Of a DNA stretch of 64,000 nucleotides, positions 1-13,428 are shown piece by piece (position 1 is the stretch's first letter; the number at the start of each line of letters is the position of its first letter). The notes under the pieces were generated by a model. It was not told the DNA's origin. It saw nothing but the letters and a program-made list of their open reading frames with translations, and searched no databases. The stretch is from Trachythela sp. YZ-2020. Its lineage: Eukaryota > Cnidaria > Anthozoa > Malacalcyonacea > Clavulariidae. Position numbers and translations under genes: made by a program. The stretch spans positions 124,001-188,000 of the forward strand of contig JADLSH010000182.1 of NCBI GenBank assembly GCA_016169945.1, given 5' to 3'.

Positions 1-93
1 GATGAGTTTATAAGCGTGCTGAAGGTTTTCACATAGCAATTCTATGTTTTCTTTTCTTCCGAAAGGAAGAGTTAATTAATCATACTACATATT

Positions 94-3000
94 GCATAAC
101 TTCATGCATTTCAATATCTTTGTACACTTCTATAACTTCATGCACTTCCATAACTTGGTGCACTTGGATAACTTCATCCACTTCTACAAATTGATACACT
201 TGGATTACTTCATGCACAATAATAATTGGTACACTTGGCAAACTCCATGCACTTCAATAACTTGGTACACTTCTACAATTTCATGCACTTCTACAACTTG
301 GCACACTTGAATAACTTCATGCACTTCTACAACTTGGTACACTTAGATAACTTCATGCACTTCTACAACTTGCCACAAATGGATAACTTCATGCACTTCA
401 ATAACTTGACGCACTTCTATAACTTGGTACACTTGGATAACTTCATGAACTTCTACCACTTGGTACACTTGGATATCATCATGCATTTCAATAACTTGGT
501 GCACTTCAATAACTTGGCACACTTGCATAACTTCATCCGCTTCAATAACTTGGTGCACTTTAATAACTTGGTGCACCGAGACAACTTGGTGCACGTGAAC
601 TTCTTGGTACACTTCTATAACTTCGTACCCTTCTATAACTTGGTACACTTGGTTAACTTCATGCACTTCTACAGCTTGGTACACTTGGATAATTTAATGA
701 ACTTCTACAACTTGGTACATTTGGATAACTTGATGCATTTCTATAATTTGGTACACTTGGATAACTTGACGCACTTCTACAACTTGGTACACTTCTATAA
801 CTTCATGCCCTTCTACAACTTGGTACCCTTGGATAACTTGATGCACTTCTACAAGTTGGTACACTTGGATAACTTGACGCACTTCTACAACTTGGTACAC
901 TTCTACAACCTCATGCACTTCTACAACTTGGTACACTTGGATAACTTGATGCACTTCTACAAGTTGGTACACTTGGATAACTTCATGCACTTCAATAACT
1001 TAATGCACTTCTACATCTTGGTAGACTTGGATAATTTGATGCATTCCAATTATTACTTGCTAGGCTTGGATAACTTCATGCACTTCAATAAATTGGTGCA
1101 CATCAATAACTTGGTGCACTTCGATAACTTGATGCACTTCTATAACTTTATGCATTTCAATAACTAGGTGCACTTCAATAACTTGGCACACTTGCATAAC
1201 TTCATCCGACTAAATAACTTGGTGCACTTTAATAACTTGGTGCACTTCGACAGCTTGGTGCACTGGAACTTCTTGGTACACTTCTACAACTTCGTGCCCT
1301 TCTATAACTTGGTACACTTGGATTACTTCATGCACTCCTACAACTTGCTACAATTGGATAACTTCATACACTTCAATAACTTGATGCACTTCAATAACTT
1401 GGTACACTTGGATAACTTCATGAACTTCTACCACTTGGTACACTTGGATATCATCATGCATTTCAATAACTAGGTGCACTTGAATAACTTCATCCGATTC
1501 AATAACTTGGTGCACTTTAATAACTTGGTGCACTTCGACAGCTTCGTGCACTGGAACTTCTTGGTACACTTCTATAACTTCGTGCCCTTCTATAACTTGG
1601 TACACTTGGATAACTTCATGCACTGGCATAGCTTGGTACACTTGGATAATTTAATGAACTTCTACAACTTGGTACATTTGGATAACTTGATGCATTTCTA
1701 CAATTTGGTACACTTGGATAACTTGACGCACTTCTACAACTTGGTACACTTGGATAAGTTGATGCACTTCTACAACTTGGTACGCTTGGATAACGTCATG
1801 CACTTCAATAACTTGATGCACTTCTATAACTTGGTTCACTTGGATATCATCATGCATTTCAATAGCTAGGTGCACTTCAATAACTTGGTACACTTGCATA
1901 ACTTCATCCGATTCAATAACTTGGTGCACTTTAATAACTTGGTGCACCGCGAAAGCTTGGTGCACTTGAACTTCTTGGTACACTTCTATAACTTCGTGCC
2001 CTTCTACAACTTGCTACACTTCGTTGACTTCATGCACTTCAATAACTTGATACACTTCTATAACTGCATGCACTTCTATAACTTGGTACACTTGCATAAC
2101 TTGATGCACTTCTACAAGTTGGTACGCAAGGATAACTTCATGCACTTCGAAAACTCAATGCACTTCTACATCTTGGTAGACTTGGATAACTTGATGCATT
2201 CCATTTATTACTTGGTAGGCTTGGATAACTTCATGCACTTCAATAACTTGGTGCACATCAATAACTTGGTACACTTCGATAACTTGCTGCACTTCTATAA
2301 CTTGATGCACTTCAGTAACTTGGTGCACTTGGATAACTTCATGCACTTTTATAACTTGGTACACTTGATAACTTCATGCACTTCTACAACTTGGTACACT
2401 TCGCTAACTTCATAAACTTCAATAACTGGTACACTTCTATAAGTTCATGCATTTCTATAACTTGGTACCTTGAATCAGAATAACTTAATGCGCACTTCTA
2501 CAACTTGGCGCACTTGGATAACTTCATGCACTTCTACAACTTAATACACTTGGATAACTTAATGAACTTCTACAACTTTGGTACATTTGGATAACTTGAT
2601 GCACTTCTACAATTTGGTACACTTGGATAACTTGACGTACTTCTGCAGCTTGGTACACTTCTATAACTTCATGCACTACTACAACTTGGTACACTAGGAT
2701 AACTTGATGCACTTCTACAAGATGGTACGCTCGGATAGCTTCATGCACTTCGATAACTTAATGCACTTCTACATCTTGGTAGACTTGGAAAACTTGATGC
2801 CCTCCAATTATTACTTGGTAGGCTTAGATAACTTCATGCATTTCAATAACTTGGTGCACATCAATAACTTGGTACACTTCGATAACTTGATGCACTTCTA
2901 TAACTTGATGCACTTCAATAACTTGGTGCACTTCGATAACTTCATGCACTTCTATAACTTAGTACACTTGATAACTTCATGCACTTCTACAACTTGGTAC

Positions 3001-6000
3001 ACTTCGCTAACTTCATGAAATTGAATAACTTGGTGCACTTCAATTACGTCATGCACTTCTATAACTTGGTACACTTGACAACTTCATGCACTTCTACAAC
3101 TTGGTATACTTCGCTAATTTCATGCACTTCAATAACTTGGTGCACTTCGCTAACTTCATGAACTTCAATAACTTGGTACACTTCTATAACTTTATGCACT
3201 TCTATAACTTGATACACTTGAATAACTTCATGCACTTCTATAACTTGCATGGTGCACTTGGATAACTTCATGCACTTATACAACTTGATACACTTCGTTA
3301 ACGTCATGAAATTCAATAAGTTGGTACACTTCTATAACTTCATGCATTTCTACAACTTGCTACACTTGGGTAACTTCATGCACTTCTACAACTTGGTACT
3401 CTTGGATAACTTCATGAACTTCGATAACTTAATCCACTTCTATAACCTGGTACACTTCGATAACTTAATGCACTTCCACATATTGGTACACTTGGATAGC
3501 TTCGTGCACTTCTACAACTTGGTTCACTTGGATAACTTGATGCACTTCTACAACTTGGTACGCTTGGATAACTTCATGAACTTCGATAACTTAATGCACT
3601 TCTATAACTTGGTACACTTCGATAACTTAATGCACTTCAACATCTTGGTAGACTTGGATAACTTCATGCACCCCAATTATTACTTGGTACGCTTGGATAA
3701 CTTCATGCGCTTCAATAACTTGGTGCACGTCAATAACTTGGTGCACTTCGATAAATTGATCCACTTCGATAACTTGATGCATTTCTACAATTTGGTACAC
3801 TTGGATAACTTGACGTACTTCTGCAGCTTGGTACACTTCAATAACTTCATGCACTACTACAACTTGGTACACTAGGATAACTTGATGCACTTCTACAAGT
3901 TGGTACGCTCGGATAGCTTCATGCACTTCGATAACTTGGTACGCTTGGATAACTTCATGAACTTCGATAACTTAATGCACTTCTATAACTTGGTACACTT
4001 CGATAACTTAATGCACTTCAACATCTTGGTAGACTTGGATAACTTCATGCACCCCAATTATTACTTGGTACGCTTGGATAACTTAATGCGCTTCAATAAC
4101 TTGGTGCACGTCAATAACTTGGTGCACTTCGATAAATTGATCCACTTCGATAATTTGATGCATTTCTACAATTTGGTAAACTTGGATAACTTGACGCACT
4201 TCTACAACTTGGTACACTTCTATAACTTCATGCACTTCTACAACTTGGCATACTTTGCTAATTTCATGCACTTCAATAACTTGGTGCACTTCGCTAACTT
4301 CATGAACTTCAATAACTTGGTACACTTCTATAACTTTATGCACTTCTATAACTTGATACACTTGGATAACTTCATGCACTTCTATAACTTGCATGGTGCA
4401 CTTGGATAACTTCATGCACTTATACAACTTGATACACTTCGTTAACTTCATGAACTTCAATAAGTTGGTGCACTTCTATAACTTCCTGCATTTCTACAAC
4501 TTGGTACCCTTGAATAACTTCATGCGCACTTCTACAACTTGGCACACTTGGATAACTTCATGAACTTCTACAACTTGGTACATTTGGGTAACTTCATTCA
4601 CTTCTACAACTTGGTACACTTGGATAACTTCATGAATTTCGATAGCTTAATCCACTTCTATAACCTGGTACACTTCGATAACTTAATGCACTTCCTCATA
4701 TTGGTACACTTGGATAGCTTCGTGCACTTCTACAACTTGGTTCACTTGGATAACTTGATGCACTTCTACAACTTGGTACGCTTGGATAACTTCATGAACT
4801 TCGACAACTTAATGCACTTCTATAACTTGGTACGCTTCGATAACTTAATGCACTTCAACATCTTGGTAGACTTGGATAACTTCATGCACCCCAATTATTA
4901 CTTGGTACGCTTGGATAACTTCATGCGCTTCAATAACTTGGTGCACGTCAATAACTTGGTGCACTTCGATAAATTGATCCACTTCGATAACTTGATGCAT
5001 TTCAATAACTTCATGCACTTCTATAACTTGGTGCACTTCGCTAACTTCATGAACTTCAATAACTGGTACACTTCTATAACTTCATGCATTTCTATAACTT
5101 GGTAACCTTGAATAACTTAATGCGTACTTCTACAACTTGGCGCACTTGGATAACTTCATGCACTTATACAACTTGGTAAACTTGGATAACTTAATGAACT
5201 TCTACAACATGGTACACTTCGATAACTTAATGCACTTCTACAACTTGCCACACTTGTATAACTTCATGCATTTCAATAACTTGGTGCAATTCTATAACTT
5301 CATGCACTTCTATAACCTGGTACACTTAGATAACTTCATGCACTTCTACAACTTGGTAAACTTGGATAACTTCATGAACTTCAATAACTTGGTGCACTTC
5401 AATTACTTCATGCACTTCTATAACTTGGTACACTTGACAACTTCATGCACTTCTACAGCTTGGTATACTTCGCTAATTTCATGCACTTCAATACCTTGGT
5501 GCACTTCGCTAACTTCATGAACTTCAATAACTCGGTACACTTCTATAACTTTATGCACTTCTATAACTTGATACACTTGGATAAATTAATGCACTTCTAT
5601 AACTTGCATGGACCACTTGGATAAGTTCATGCACTTATACAACTTGATACACTTCGTTAACTTCATGAACTTCCATAACTTGGTACACTTCTATAACTTC
5701 ATGCATTTCTATAATTTGGTACCCTTGAATAACTTCATCCGCACTTCTACAACTTGGCACACTTGAATAACTTCATGCACTTCTACAACATGGTACACTT
5801 GGATAACTTCATGCACTTCTACGACTTGGTACACTTGGATAACTTCATGCACTTCCACAACTTGGTACACTTGGATAACTTCATGAACTTCGATAACTTA
5901 ATCCACTTCTATAACCTGGTACACTTCGATAACTTAATGCACTTCCACATATTGGTACACTTTGATAGCTTCGTGCACATCTACAACTTGGTTCACTTGG

Positions 6001-7622
6001 ATAACTTGATGCACTTCTGCAACTTGGTACGCTTGATAACTTCATCAACTTCGATAACTTAATGCACTTCTATAACTTGGTACACTTCGATAACTTAATG
6101 CATTTCTACATCTTGGTAGACTTGGATAACTTCATGCACCCCAATTATTACTTGGTACGCTTGGATAACTTCATGCGCTTCAATAACTTGGTGCACGTCA
6201 ATAACTTCGTGCACTTCGATAAATTGATGCCCTTCGATAACTGTCTTGATGCACTTCAATAACTTGGTGCACTTCGATAACTTCATGCACTTCTATTACT
6301 TGGTACACTTGGATAACTTCATGCACTTCAATAACTTGATACACTTCTATAACTTCATGCACTTCTATAACTTGGTACACTTGGATAACTTCATGCACTT
6401 CTAGAACTTGGTACGCTTGGATAACTTCATGCGCTTCAATAACTTGGTGCACGTCAATAACTTGGTGCACTTCGATAAATTGATGCACTTCGATACTTGA
6501 TGCACTTCAATAACTTGGTGCACTTCGATAACTTCATGCACTTCAATAACTTGGTAAACTTCGATAACTTCAAGCACTTCTATAACTTGGTGGTACACTT
6601 CGCTAACTTCATGTACTTCAATAACTCGGTACACTTCTATATGGATAACTTCATGCCATTCACTTCTATAACTTGGTGCACTTCGATAACTTCATACACT
6701 TCTACAACTTGGTACACTTGGATAACTTTGCGCACTTCTGCAACTTGATACACTTCGTTAACTTCATGACCTTGAGTAACTTGGTACACTTCTATAACTT
6801 CATGCACTTCTATAACTTCGTACACTTGGATAACTTCATGCACTTCTACAACTTGGCGCATTTGGATAACTTCATACACTTCTACAACTTGGTACGCTTG
6901 GATAACTTCATGAACTGCTACAACTTGGTACACTTGGGTAACTTCATGCACTTCTACAACTTGGTACACTTCTATAACTACATACACTTCTACAACTTGG
7001 TACACTTGGATAACTTCATGCACTTCGATAAGTTAATGTACTTCTACATCTTGGTACACTTGGAGCACTTGATGCACTTCAATAACTTGGTGCCCTTCAA
7101 TAACTTGGTCCCCTTCGATTACTTGATGCACTTCTATAACTTGATGTACTTCTATAACTTGGTGCACTTGAATTTCTTGGCTCACTTCCATAACTTGATG
7201 CACTTCAATAACTTGGTGCACTTCGGTAACTTCATGCACTTCTGTATCTTCGTGCACTTGGACAACTTGGTACACTTCAATAACTTGATACATTTCTATA
7301 ACTTGGTACTCTTCAATAACTTGATGCACTTCTATAACTTGGTGCACTTCGATAACTTGATGCACTTCAATAACTTGTTGCACTTCAATCAATTGGTGCA
7401 CTTCAATAACTTGGTGCACTTCAATCACTTGGTGCACTTCGATAACTTGATGCACTTCTATCACTTCCTGCTCTCGATAATTGGATGCACTTCGATAACT
7501 TCATGCACTTGGATAACTTCATGAACTTCTATAACTTGGTGCACTTGGATAACTTGATGCACTTTTATAACTTAATGCACTTCAATAACTTGGTGCACTT
7601 CAATTATGACTTCATGCGCTTA
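94..7622 (+). repeat. 18-bp minisatellite array 1 (36-bp dimer)
   Basis: A continuous tandem array of about 420 degenerate 18-bp units of the type CACTTCTATAACTTGGTA alternates with CACTTGGATAACTTCATG, so a 36-bp dimer is visible for much of its length. Because 18 is a multiple of three and the unit lacks stops in several frames, long open frames run on both strands. The plus frame reads HFYNLV-HLDNFM and the minus frame EVHQVI-EVYQVI. There are no introns, signal sequence or non-repeat domain, so I treat these frames as by-products of the repeat. Larger blocks recur: a variant reading HPNYYLVRLDN appears near 3.67, 4.05, 4.89 and 6.14 kb. A matching array in opposite orientation lies at 30.7-34.95 kb. 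Confidence 0.95.
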
Positions 7623-7863
7623 TGATATGAGTGAAACAAGCCGTAGTAGATACCTTGAGGTAAGCGAAAACGTATCTAAAATTCGTTAATTATTCATAAA
7701 CAAAATACGAAGGAAATTCATGACCCGTAGCGGATCAATATATTTGACATAGACTTGCTCAAATTTTCTCCTTCAATTTTTACAGCGAAGATAACATCAA
7801 TCCATAAAATTCCAACGCCAGTGAGCGTGCAAATCGAGTCATTTTAGAAGTCATATTCAAACC

Positions 7864-8798
7864 TTGCATGCAGTTCGGCCTTTATCAGATCTAAAACACT
7901 CGGCTGAGGGTCGATATCTTAAATCAGATAGAGACTTCTCGCGCGGTTTGTATATATTACTTCTATATCCATCATACCATCATACAGAAGACGCAAAAAC
8001 ATTAAAGAAACTTTTAGTGCATCCAGAGACAAACACAATAGTACGAACACTAAGCAATGGGGTTGTGTTAATTGTTCAACAAAATGTAACTTTTGCAACA
8101 AGAAATATATATCCAATCAAGCAAAACACTCGTGGCCAGAAATTCAAATTCGCGCTCGCTGCAAGTTCGTGGGTTTTCGTGCGCTCAGGCGACTCAGACA
8201 GAAAAATTCGTGACATACGCGAGGAAGGCCTTCGCATATCGCAATCACCGTCTTGTTTTGCCGCCTTGTCGCCATGGACTACAGAACACTCCATAATGCA
8301 AGTTCGATGGATGTTATGGCAAGCCAAACAAACGCAGAAGGCAGAAGGTCACTTTGATATATATGAAGTGGAGAAACATGTGGCCAAGCGTTGTGTTTCA
8401 GGGGTAAACTTTTTTGGGATTTTTGCATGTTGACTTTCTATAGCTACTGCATTTGCGTATTTCGTTTTAAATATAAATTCTTAAAACAAACTTATTACAA
8501 CACGTTTTTACCTAGGTTAATCAGTATCTAGTTAAGTGGCTTGGCTGGTCTAGATACGAGGCCTCGTGGGAGGGCGAGGATAATATAAGCGAAGATTATA
8601 TCGAGTAAGTACAACATTTATATCGATCGATTCGCCAGAATTATACTAATAGCATTCGGAATTGTAAGTAGAATTGCAGTCATGAATATGGAGTATAAAC
8701 TGTATATATTTGTTTGACATAGATATTTCAATAACACAAAGCCAGATGACAGCACCATTCTAGAGTCTGCTGCTGAGCTGAGACAGGCAGTAGAATGA
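7864..8798 (+). CDS. Chromodomain protein, C-terminal part, three exons (copy A)
   Basis: The model has exons at 7864-8403 (5' limit uncertain), 8516-8604 and 8723-8798. Donor GTAAAC is at 8404, acceptor CCTAG ends at 8515, donor GTAAGT is at 8605, acceptor ACATAG ends at 8722, and the stop TGA is at 8796. Across the joins the protein reads as a chromodomain: a first strand with FDIYEVEKHV, then QYLVKWLGWSRYEASWEGED with the aromatic-cage tryptophans, then a C-terminal helix ending ELRQAVE. Chromodomains bind methylated lysine on histone tails. The middle exon is 89 nt, phase 0 in and phase 2 out, exactly as in the chromodomain gene at 21.8-22.7 kb, so the two are related. The first ~130 codons of exon 1 match nothing I know and may be non-coding; the true start may lie nearer 8.27 kb or in an unseen exon. 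A RAG1-like exon lies convergently 3 kb downstream. Confidence 0.72.
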
Positions 8799-10426
8799 TA
8801 TTTAAAAGGAAAAGGTCACTTGGCAGTACCCCTCCCTTTTCCCCTCGACGTTTTCCTGTTTTTGGTGTGAAACCAAAACGGTGGTATCTCCTGGGGGAGG
8901 ATTGTTTTCCTGTGCAATATTTCCCTGTAGGCTGGGATAAAGTTAAGGTCGTACATGACCCGGTGTCCAACTTGGATACCCTGCCCGTGTTCGCTCATAT
9001 TTGTCCTGGTCACCTCGGAAATACCATGTACAGTTAAACAGTTAGGCCATCATCCCTTCTCAACGGTGCTACACTGAGAAGATGACATTCAAGGCCTTCA
9101 GGAAAGCTGGTTCAATGTAGTGTGCACCAGATAGCCCATTTTACTATTGATCAGTTAGTGGCTTTGCCAGATAAATATCCACTTGAATTATCCTGGCTGT
9201 GACTTTTCGGCACATTCAATTGAGTTGACAACTCATAAAAAGTTTGGATCGTAAAGCCTTACGCAAATAATCTATCTGCTTTTTATATCTGTGATAAGGA
9301 GAAAAATTGCAGCACATACATTGTGTGAGTTCACTATAGATTCACAAAATATAAATAATTTTTTTTACATTGGGAAAGTACTGAACATGAGTTACATACT
9401 AGGCATCGCTGCCATTTTTTCAAATATTGCACGTTATAGTGCCATATATATCATCTGGTGCACCCTTCTATTGTCCTACTGTAAACAAGGATTTACCGAA
9501 GAGCATAACATTTATTTACTGTGTCAAATTATAAGTAAAACCACCTAAATTGCTTACTGTAAAAAAGCTGTTTAAAAACACTTTGTACTGTTCATTGAAA
9601 ACTGCCAAGCAGCATTTTACTTTTAACTAATATTCTGAAATTGTTGTTCATTGGATACTTGGTCAAGCTCAAAATATACTCAGAAAAAGGGTTTTGAGCC
9701 ACATACAAGGAATGAAACATGAAATTAACCTATAAGCAAGTTTATACATGCCCATAGGCATTAGAAAGTTAAGTTAATGAAACAAGCGTTCGGATAAAAA
9801 GTAAAGTTGTGCAAAGTCTGGTTATCTTCAATTGCATCAGGTCAGGTACAAAGGTCAGCCTCTGAAACGCGTGATAAAGATCAGACACGCGTAGAGTGCC
9901 AGGAAAGTAACAAAGAACCATTGTCAAACACTTCCTCTCTTGTGCATGGGAAAATAGACCAATCAGGTCTCACCGTTTTGTCTGTATATGCTTCCTACTT
10001 GGGTCACAAGACTCATTGTGTCACTTGCAAGCCAAAGCGAAGGACCCTTTGCGGCGAAAAGTTGATTTTTCCACCCATCCCACCGTTCAATGATTTTGCA
10101 CCACTTTATCAGTTTATATAGATATATATACAAAAAAAAATTGTATATAGCGTTTCATTTATATTGTATGGTGGGCTATAATCAAGAATCTCATGGACTG
10201 CAATGGGTGCAGTGTTAACTGAATTATGGAGAGTTTCTAATTAATTATGTTACTTACGTCCACATTCTGTAATGCATACTATAAGGAATTGATTTTGCAA
10301 GTCTGTGTTTTGTAAAAATAAAAATTTTGGTTTTTGGGGATGGAGTACTCCCAAAGGTCACCCTCAACCCATAGACTCACAAATCGATGTACTATACAGT
10401 TAAAATATTAGATTAAAGTAGATCAT
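8799..10426. other. No recognisable gene
   Basis: This is AT-rich sequence with only short open frames that have no codon bias, motif or plausible splice context. I see no terminal repeat here that would close off the chromodomain copy upstream. Confidence 0.5.
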
Positions 10427-10725
10427 GTCCAACATGGGGACCACTACCACCTGAGGACATTAATTGCACCAGTCCAACATGCGGACCAATACCCCCTGAG
10501 GACGTCACCAGTCCAACATGAGGACCAATACACCCTGAGGACATCAATTACACCAGTCCAACATGGGGACCAATACCCCCTAAGGACATTAATTGCACCA
10601 GTCCAACATGGGGACCAATACCCCCTGAGGACATCACAAGTCCAACATGGGGACCAATACCCCCTGAGGACGTCAATTACACTACAGTCCAACATGGGGA
10701 CCAATACCCCCTGAGGACATTAATT
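10427..10725 (+). repeat. Minisatellite, seven units of 39-48 bp
   Basis: Seven units each begin GTCCAACATGGGGACCAAT and continue through CCCCCTGAGGACAT. Lengths are about 45, 39, 45, 45, 39, 48 and 40 bp. The differences are multiples of three or six in the AATTGCACC part, so the minus strand keeps an open frame (repeating RGYWSPCWTG) that I regard as fortuitous. Confidence 0.9.
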
Positions 10726-11652
10726 AGTTTAAACAATGAGTCTGTGGGGTGACACTTTGGCCTCAGTTTAAAGTATAATCGGAGCATTTCTCCCCAACAA
10801 CCCTTCTCCCACAACATTGTGTGTACTTATTGTCTCTGAATTGTTTTAAATATCAACTAAACGTATTGGAGCATTAACTGATGGCAAATTATTTACAACG
10901 ACCATCAAGCACACAACTCACAGCAACCAAAGAATGACATATTTGCTAGCTACTTTTTGATGAGATGATGGATAATTCCTTGCTGAGAAGGTAAATTATT
11001 TTTGGTCATGTACTTCCACTTTGATTGTATTTGTTTTTCAAATTTGTGCTGTTTATTATGAGAGACAAATCAACCCAGTGAGCATGACAGCACGTTTAGC
11101 AAAATCTCACCATTTATGGAGAGGAGTTTGGCGAATGGGGAAAATGGCGGTTGAAAGAGTTTTCGACCCCATTTAAGATTGAAGGCAAAATTTTAGCCCC
11201 TCCCCCCTCTGATGAAAGTAGAAAAGTTTCTGAACCCCACCCTTCTCAACCAGTCACTTAGACACACATTGTTCATGAAAATCTATTGATTATACATTAT
11301 AATTATTCTTAAGGATGCTGGAATGGGGGAGAGGGGCAGCTGCCCTTGTCCTTTACCAAGAGAAAGGGTGGCCTTTTAATATAAGGGATCTCCAGGGAAT
11401 GTGCGTTTATATGGAGAAAATACGTTTCCGGTATATTTTTTAGAAAAAGTATTTACAAGTGCTTAGAAAACAGAATTAATCCTGCCTAATCTAGATAGAG
11501 TTGTATATGGGGATTTCTCGTTCTGGCTAGACCGGATATCCCAACACGATCTCAGCTCATAGTTTATTTGTTGGGAAGAGATGGAAATGTTGACTCAGCA
11601 ATGTAAACCATATACTAAAAAGTGCAAGTATCAGACAGTGTTATTTCTCACC
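10726..11652. other. No recognisable gene
   Basis: Nothing coding can be supported. The other exons expected next to the RAG1-like exon at 11.65-11.82 kb, in particular one with a C-x2-C motif, were looked for on the minus strand and not seen. Confidence 0.45.
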
Positions 11653-11823
11653 TTGAGCACTAAACTACTTCAAGTTTCCATATCTTTTTATGAATTTCAC
11701 AACCTTCCAATGTGATATAACCTCTATCAATAACTTCGTTTATTTCTTTGAAGACATCTCTGAAAGAACACTTATAGGTGTCGTAATTCTCAGCTCCTCT
11801 TACAACCGCGAAAGTGTGATTCC
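11653..11823 (-). pseudogene. Orphan exon of a RAG1/Transib-like transposase
   Basis: On the minus strand an acceptor (ATTGTAG, ending at 11824) is followed by GGAATCACAC, the same exon boundary and phase as exon 3 of the RAG1-like gene at 18.9 kb. Translation begins GNHTFAVVRGAENYD, against GNHTVAIIKGHEDYD in that gene. It continues with the same spacing up to an ITLEG segment matching ISVNG. The end has decayed: the expected GGD-containing strand with the second catalytic Asp is not recognisable, and an in-frame TAG comes before the donor GTGAGA at 11652. No neighbouring exon was found, so this is a relic of a second, diverged copy. It converges with the chromodomain gene at 7.9-8.8 kb. Confidence 0.72.
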
Positions 11824-11825
11824 CT

Positions 11826-11925
11826 ACAATAATAAAATGTATGTGCACTACAAATACATGCATGCAGCAACCCCTCGCCACAGCTAAACAATGACAGTTC
11901 CCAACATTATACTAAGATGTTTTAT
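11826..11925 (+). repeat. Short dispersed repeat
   Basis: A stretch containing ACATGCATGCAG followed by CCCTCGCCACAGCTAAACA has weaker relatives near 49.25-49.33 kb and 63.46-63.53 kb. I see no terminal structure; it is probably a fragment of an interspersed repeat. Confidence 0.4.
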
Positions 11926-11937
11926 GTGATATATATG

Positions 11938-12905
11938 AAGTCACTCGCATCTAGACTGCGTTACAAGCTGCACTGACGAGCCGTTGAACGGCGAAACATG
12001 CATGTCTGCAGATTTGACTATATATATATATATATACGTGTAGGTTTAGGTCTACGAAACGCAAAGAGTGCTCGACAACATATAGTTAGAGCAAATTATA
12101 GATTTTCGCTTACCTCAAAACTTGTCTGCAACAGGCTGTTTCATCTGTAAAAGAATCATCAGGCAGTTTACAAGTATCGAAAAGAAATGACCGCTTATAT
12201 GCTTCCTGCCGGGGCGTGGGAGTGTGTGTGGGAGACAATGTGTGCATGCATGGCTTTGTTTGCGTTGTTTACGCGAAATTTGTTACGATGACGACATCGT
12301 GAAATTATTTCAGCTCTTTTGTTGAGTAAACAATCCTTGTTTTTTTCTTTCAAAATACAAAATTTTTCTTCTAAACATAAATTGCATCGTTTTGATCCTC
12401 CCGTATACGAAATAGAATGTTTTAAAATTTGCCAATTAATACTGATATTTGCCAATTAATTCAGTATTAATTGGCAAATTTTAAAACATTCTATTTCGTA
12501 TACGGGAGGATCAAAACGATGCAATTTATGTTTAGAAGAAAATTTTGTATTTTGAAAGAAAAAAACAAGGATTGTTTACTCAACAAAAGAGCTGAAATAA
12601 TTTCACGATGTCGTCATCGTAACAAATTTCGCGTAAACAACGCAAACAAAGCCATGCATGCACACATTGTCTCCCACACACACTCCCACGCCCCGGCAGG
12701 AAGCATATAAGCGGTCATTTCTTTCGATACTTGTAAACTGCCTGATGATTCTTTTACAGATGAAACAGCCTGTTGCAGACAAGTTTTGAGGTAAGCGAAA
12801 ATCTATATATATATATATATAGTCAAATCTGCAGACATGCATGTTTCGCCGTTCAACGGCTCGTCAGTGCAGCTTGTAACGCAGTCTAGATGCGAGTGAC
12901 TTCGT
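11938..12905. repeat. Long inverted repeat (arms ~440-500 bp)
   Basis: The left arm (about 11938-12450) and right arm (about 12468-12905) are reverse complements around a short centre at 12450-12468 built from CCAATTAATACTG and its complement. The left arm carries about 60 bp near 12040-12110 that the right arm lacks. Each arm includes a piece of the 285-bp satellite (CATGCATGTTTCGCCG). Open frames in the arms are mirror images of each other and are not credible genes. Confidence 0.88.
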
Positions 12906-13322
12906 ATTTATACACCATACTCTTGCCCTCACCAAGCGCATGTGGTACAATACTCAGACACATGCGCATCCAGACATGCGTGAAGTGTCTTGGGGCCAGA
13001 GTGCTCAAACGACCACAAGGGAAGTGAGCTTTTGCATTATAGCTTATTAGCCACCAATTAACCTCACAGAGTGCTCAACAAGACAAGTGAAGGAGCATAT
13101 ATAGTCAAATCTGCAGACATGCATGTTTCGCCGTTCAACGGCTCGTCAGTGCAGCTTGTAACGCAGTCTAGATGCGAGTGACTTCGTATTTATACACCAT
13201 ACTCTTGCCCTCACCAAGCGCATGTGGTACAATACTCAGACACATGCGCATCCAGACATGCGTGAAGTGTCTTGGGGCCAGAGTGCTCAAACGACCACAA
13301 GGGAAGTTAGCTTTTGCATTAT
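12815..13322 (+). repeat. ~285-bp satellite units, block 1
   Basis: About two tandem units have landmarks TGCAGACATGCATGTTTCGC near 12830 and 13114 (period ~285 bp). Each contains the imperfect palindrome CCGTTCAACGG and the sequence TTGCATTATAGCTTATTAGC. The Crypton-like element has split the last unit at GCATTAT / AGCTTATTAG. Confidence 0.88.
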
Positions 13323-13325
13323 TTA

Positions 13326-13428
13326 ACAATTAGTCGCCGAAGGCGAGGTGATTACAAGCCTATAGTCACTGAGCCGAAGGCGAAGTGACTATAGGCTTGT
13401 AATCACCGAGCCTGAGGCGACTAATTGT
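13326..13428. mobile_element. Foldback MITE nested in the Crypton left end
   Basis: A 103-bp near-perfect palindrome begins ACAATTAGTCGCC and ends GGCGACTAATTGT, with a short central loop. It is flanked by the direct repeat TTTA (13322-13325 and 13429-13432), a likely 4-bp target duplication. Removing it leaves the Crypton terminal repeat abutting the satellite. Confidence 0.68.

Noticed and set aside
226..1167. Long open frame (313 codons) in the first minisatellite
   Set aside because: It consists only of the six-codon repeat. Comparable frames exist on the opposite strand and throughout the array, so it is a consequence of unit length.
94..7622. CRISPR-like array
   Set aside because: Units are contiguous with no unique spacers and the surrounding genome is eukaryotic.
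10444..10704. 86-codon frame with repeating RGYWSPCWTG
   Set aside because: A translation of a minisatellite whose unit lengths are multiples of three.
12195..12842. Mirror-image 79-86 codon frames
   Set aside because: They are the two arms of one inverted repeat read from either side, with no family resemblance.
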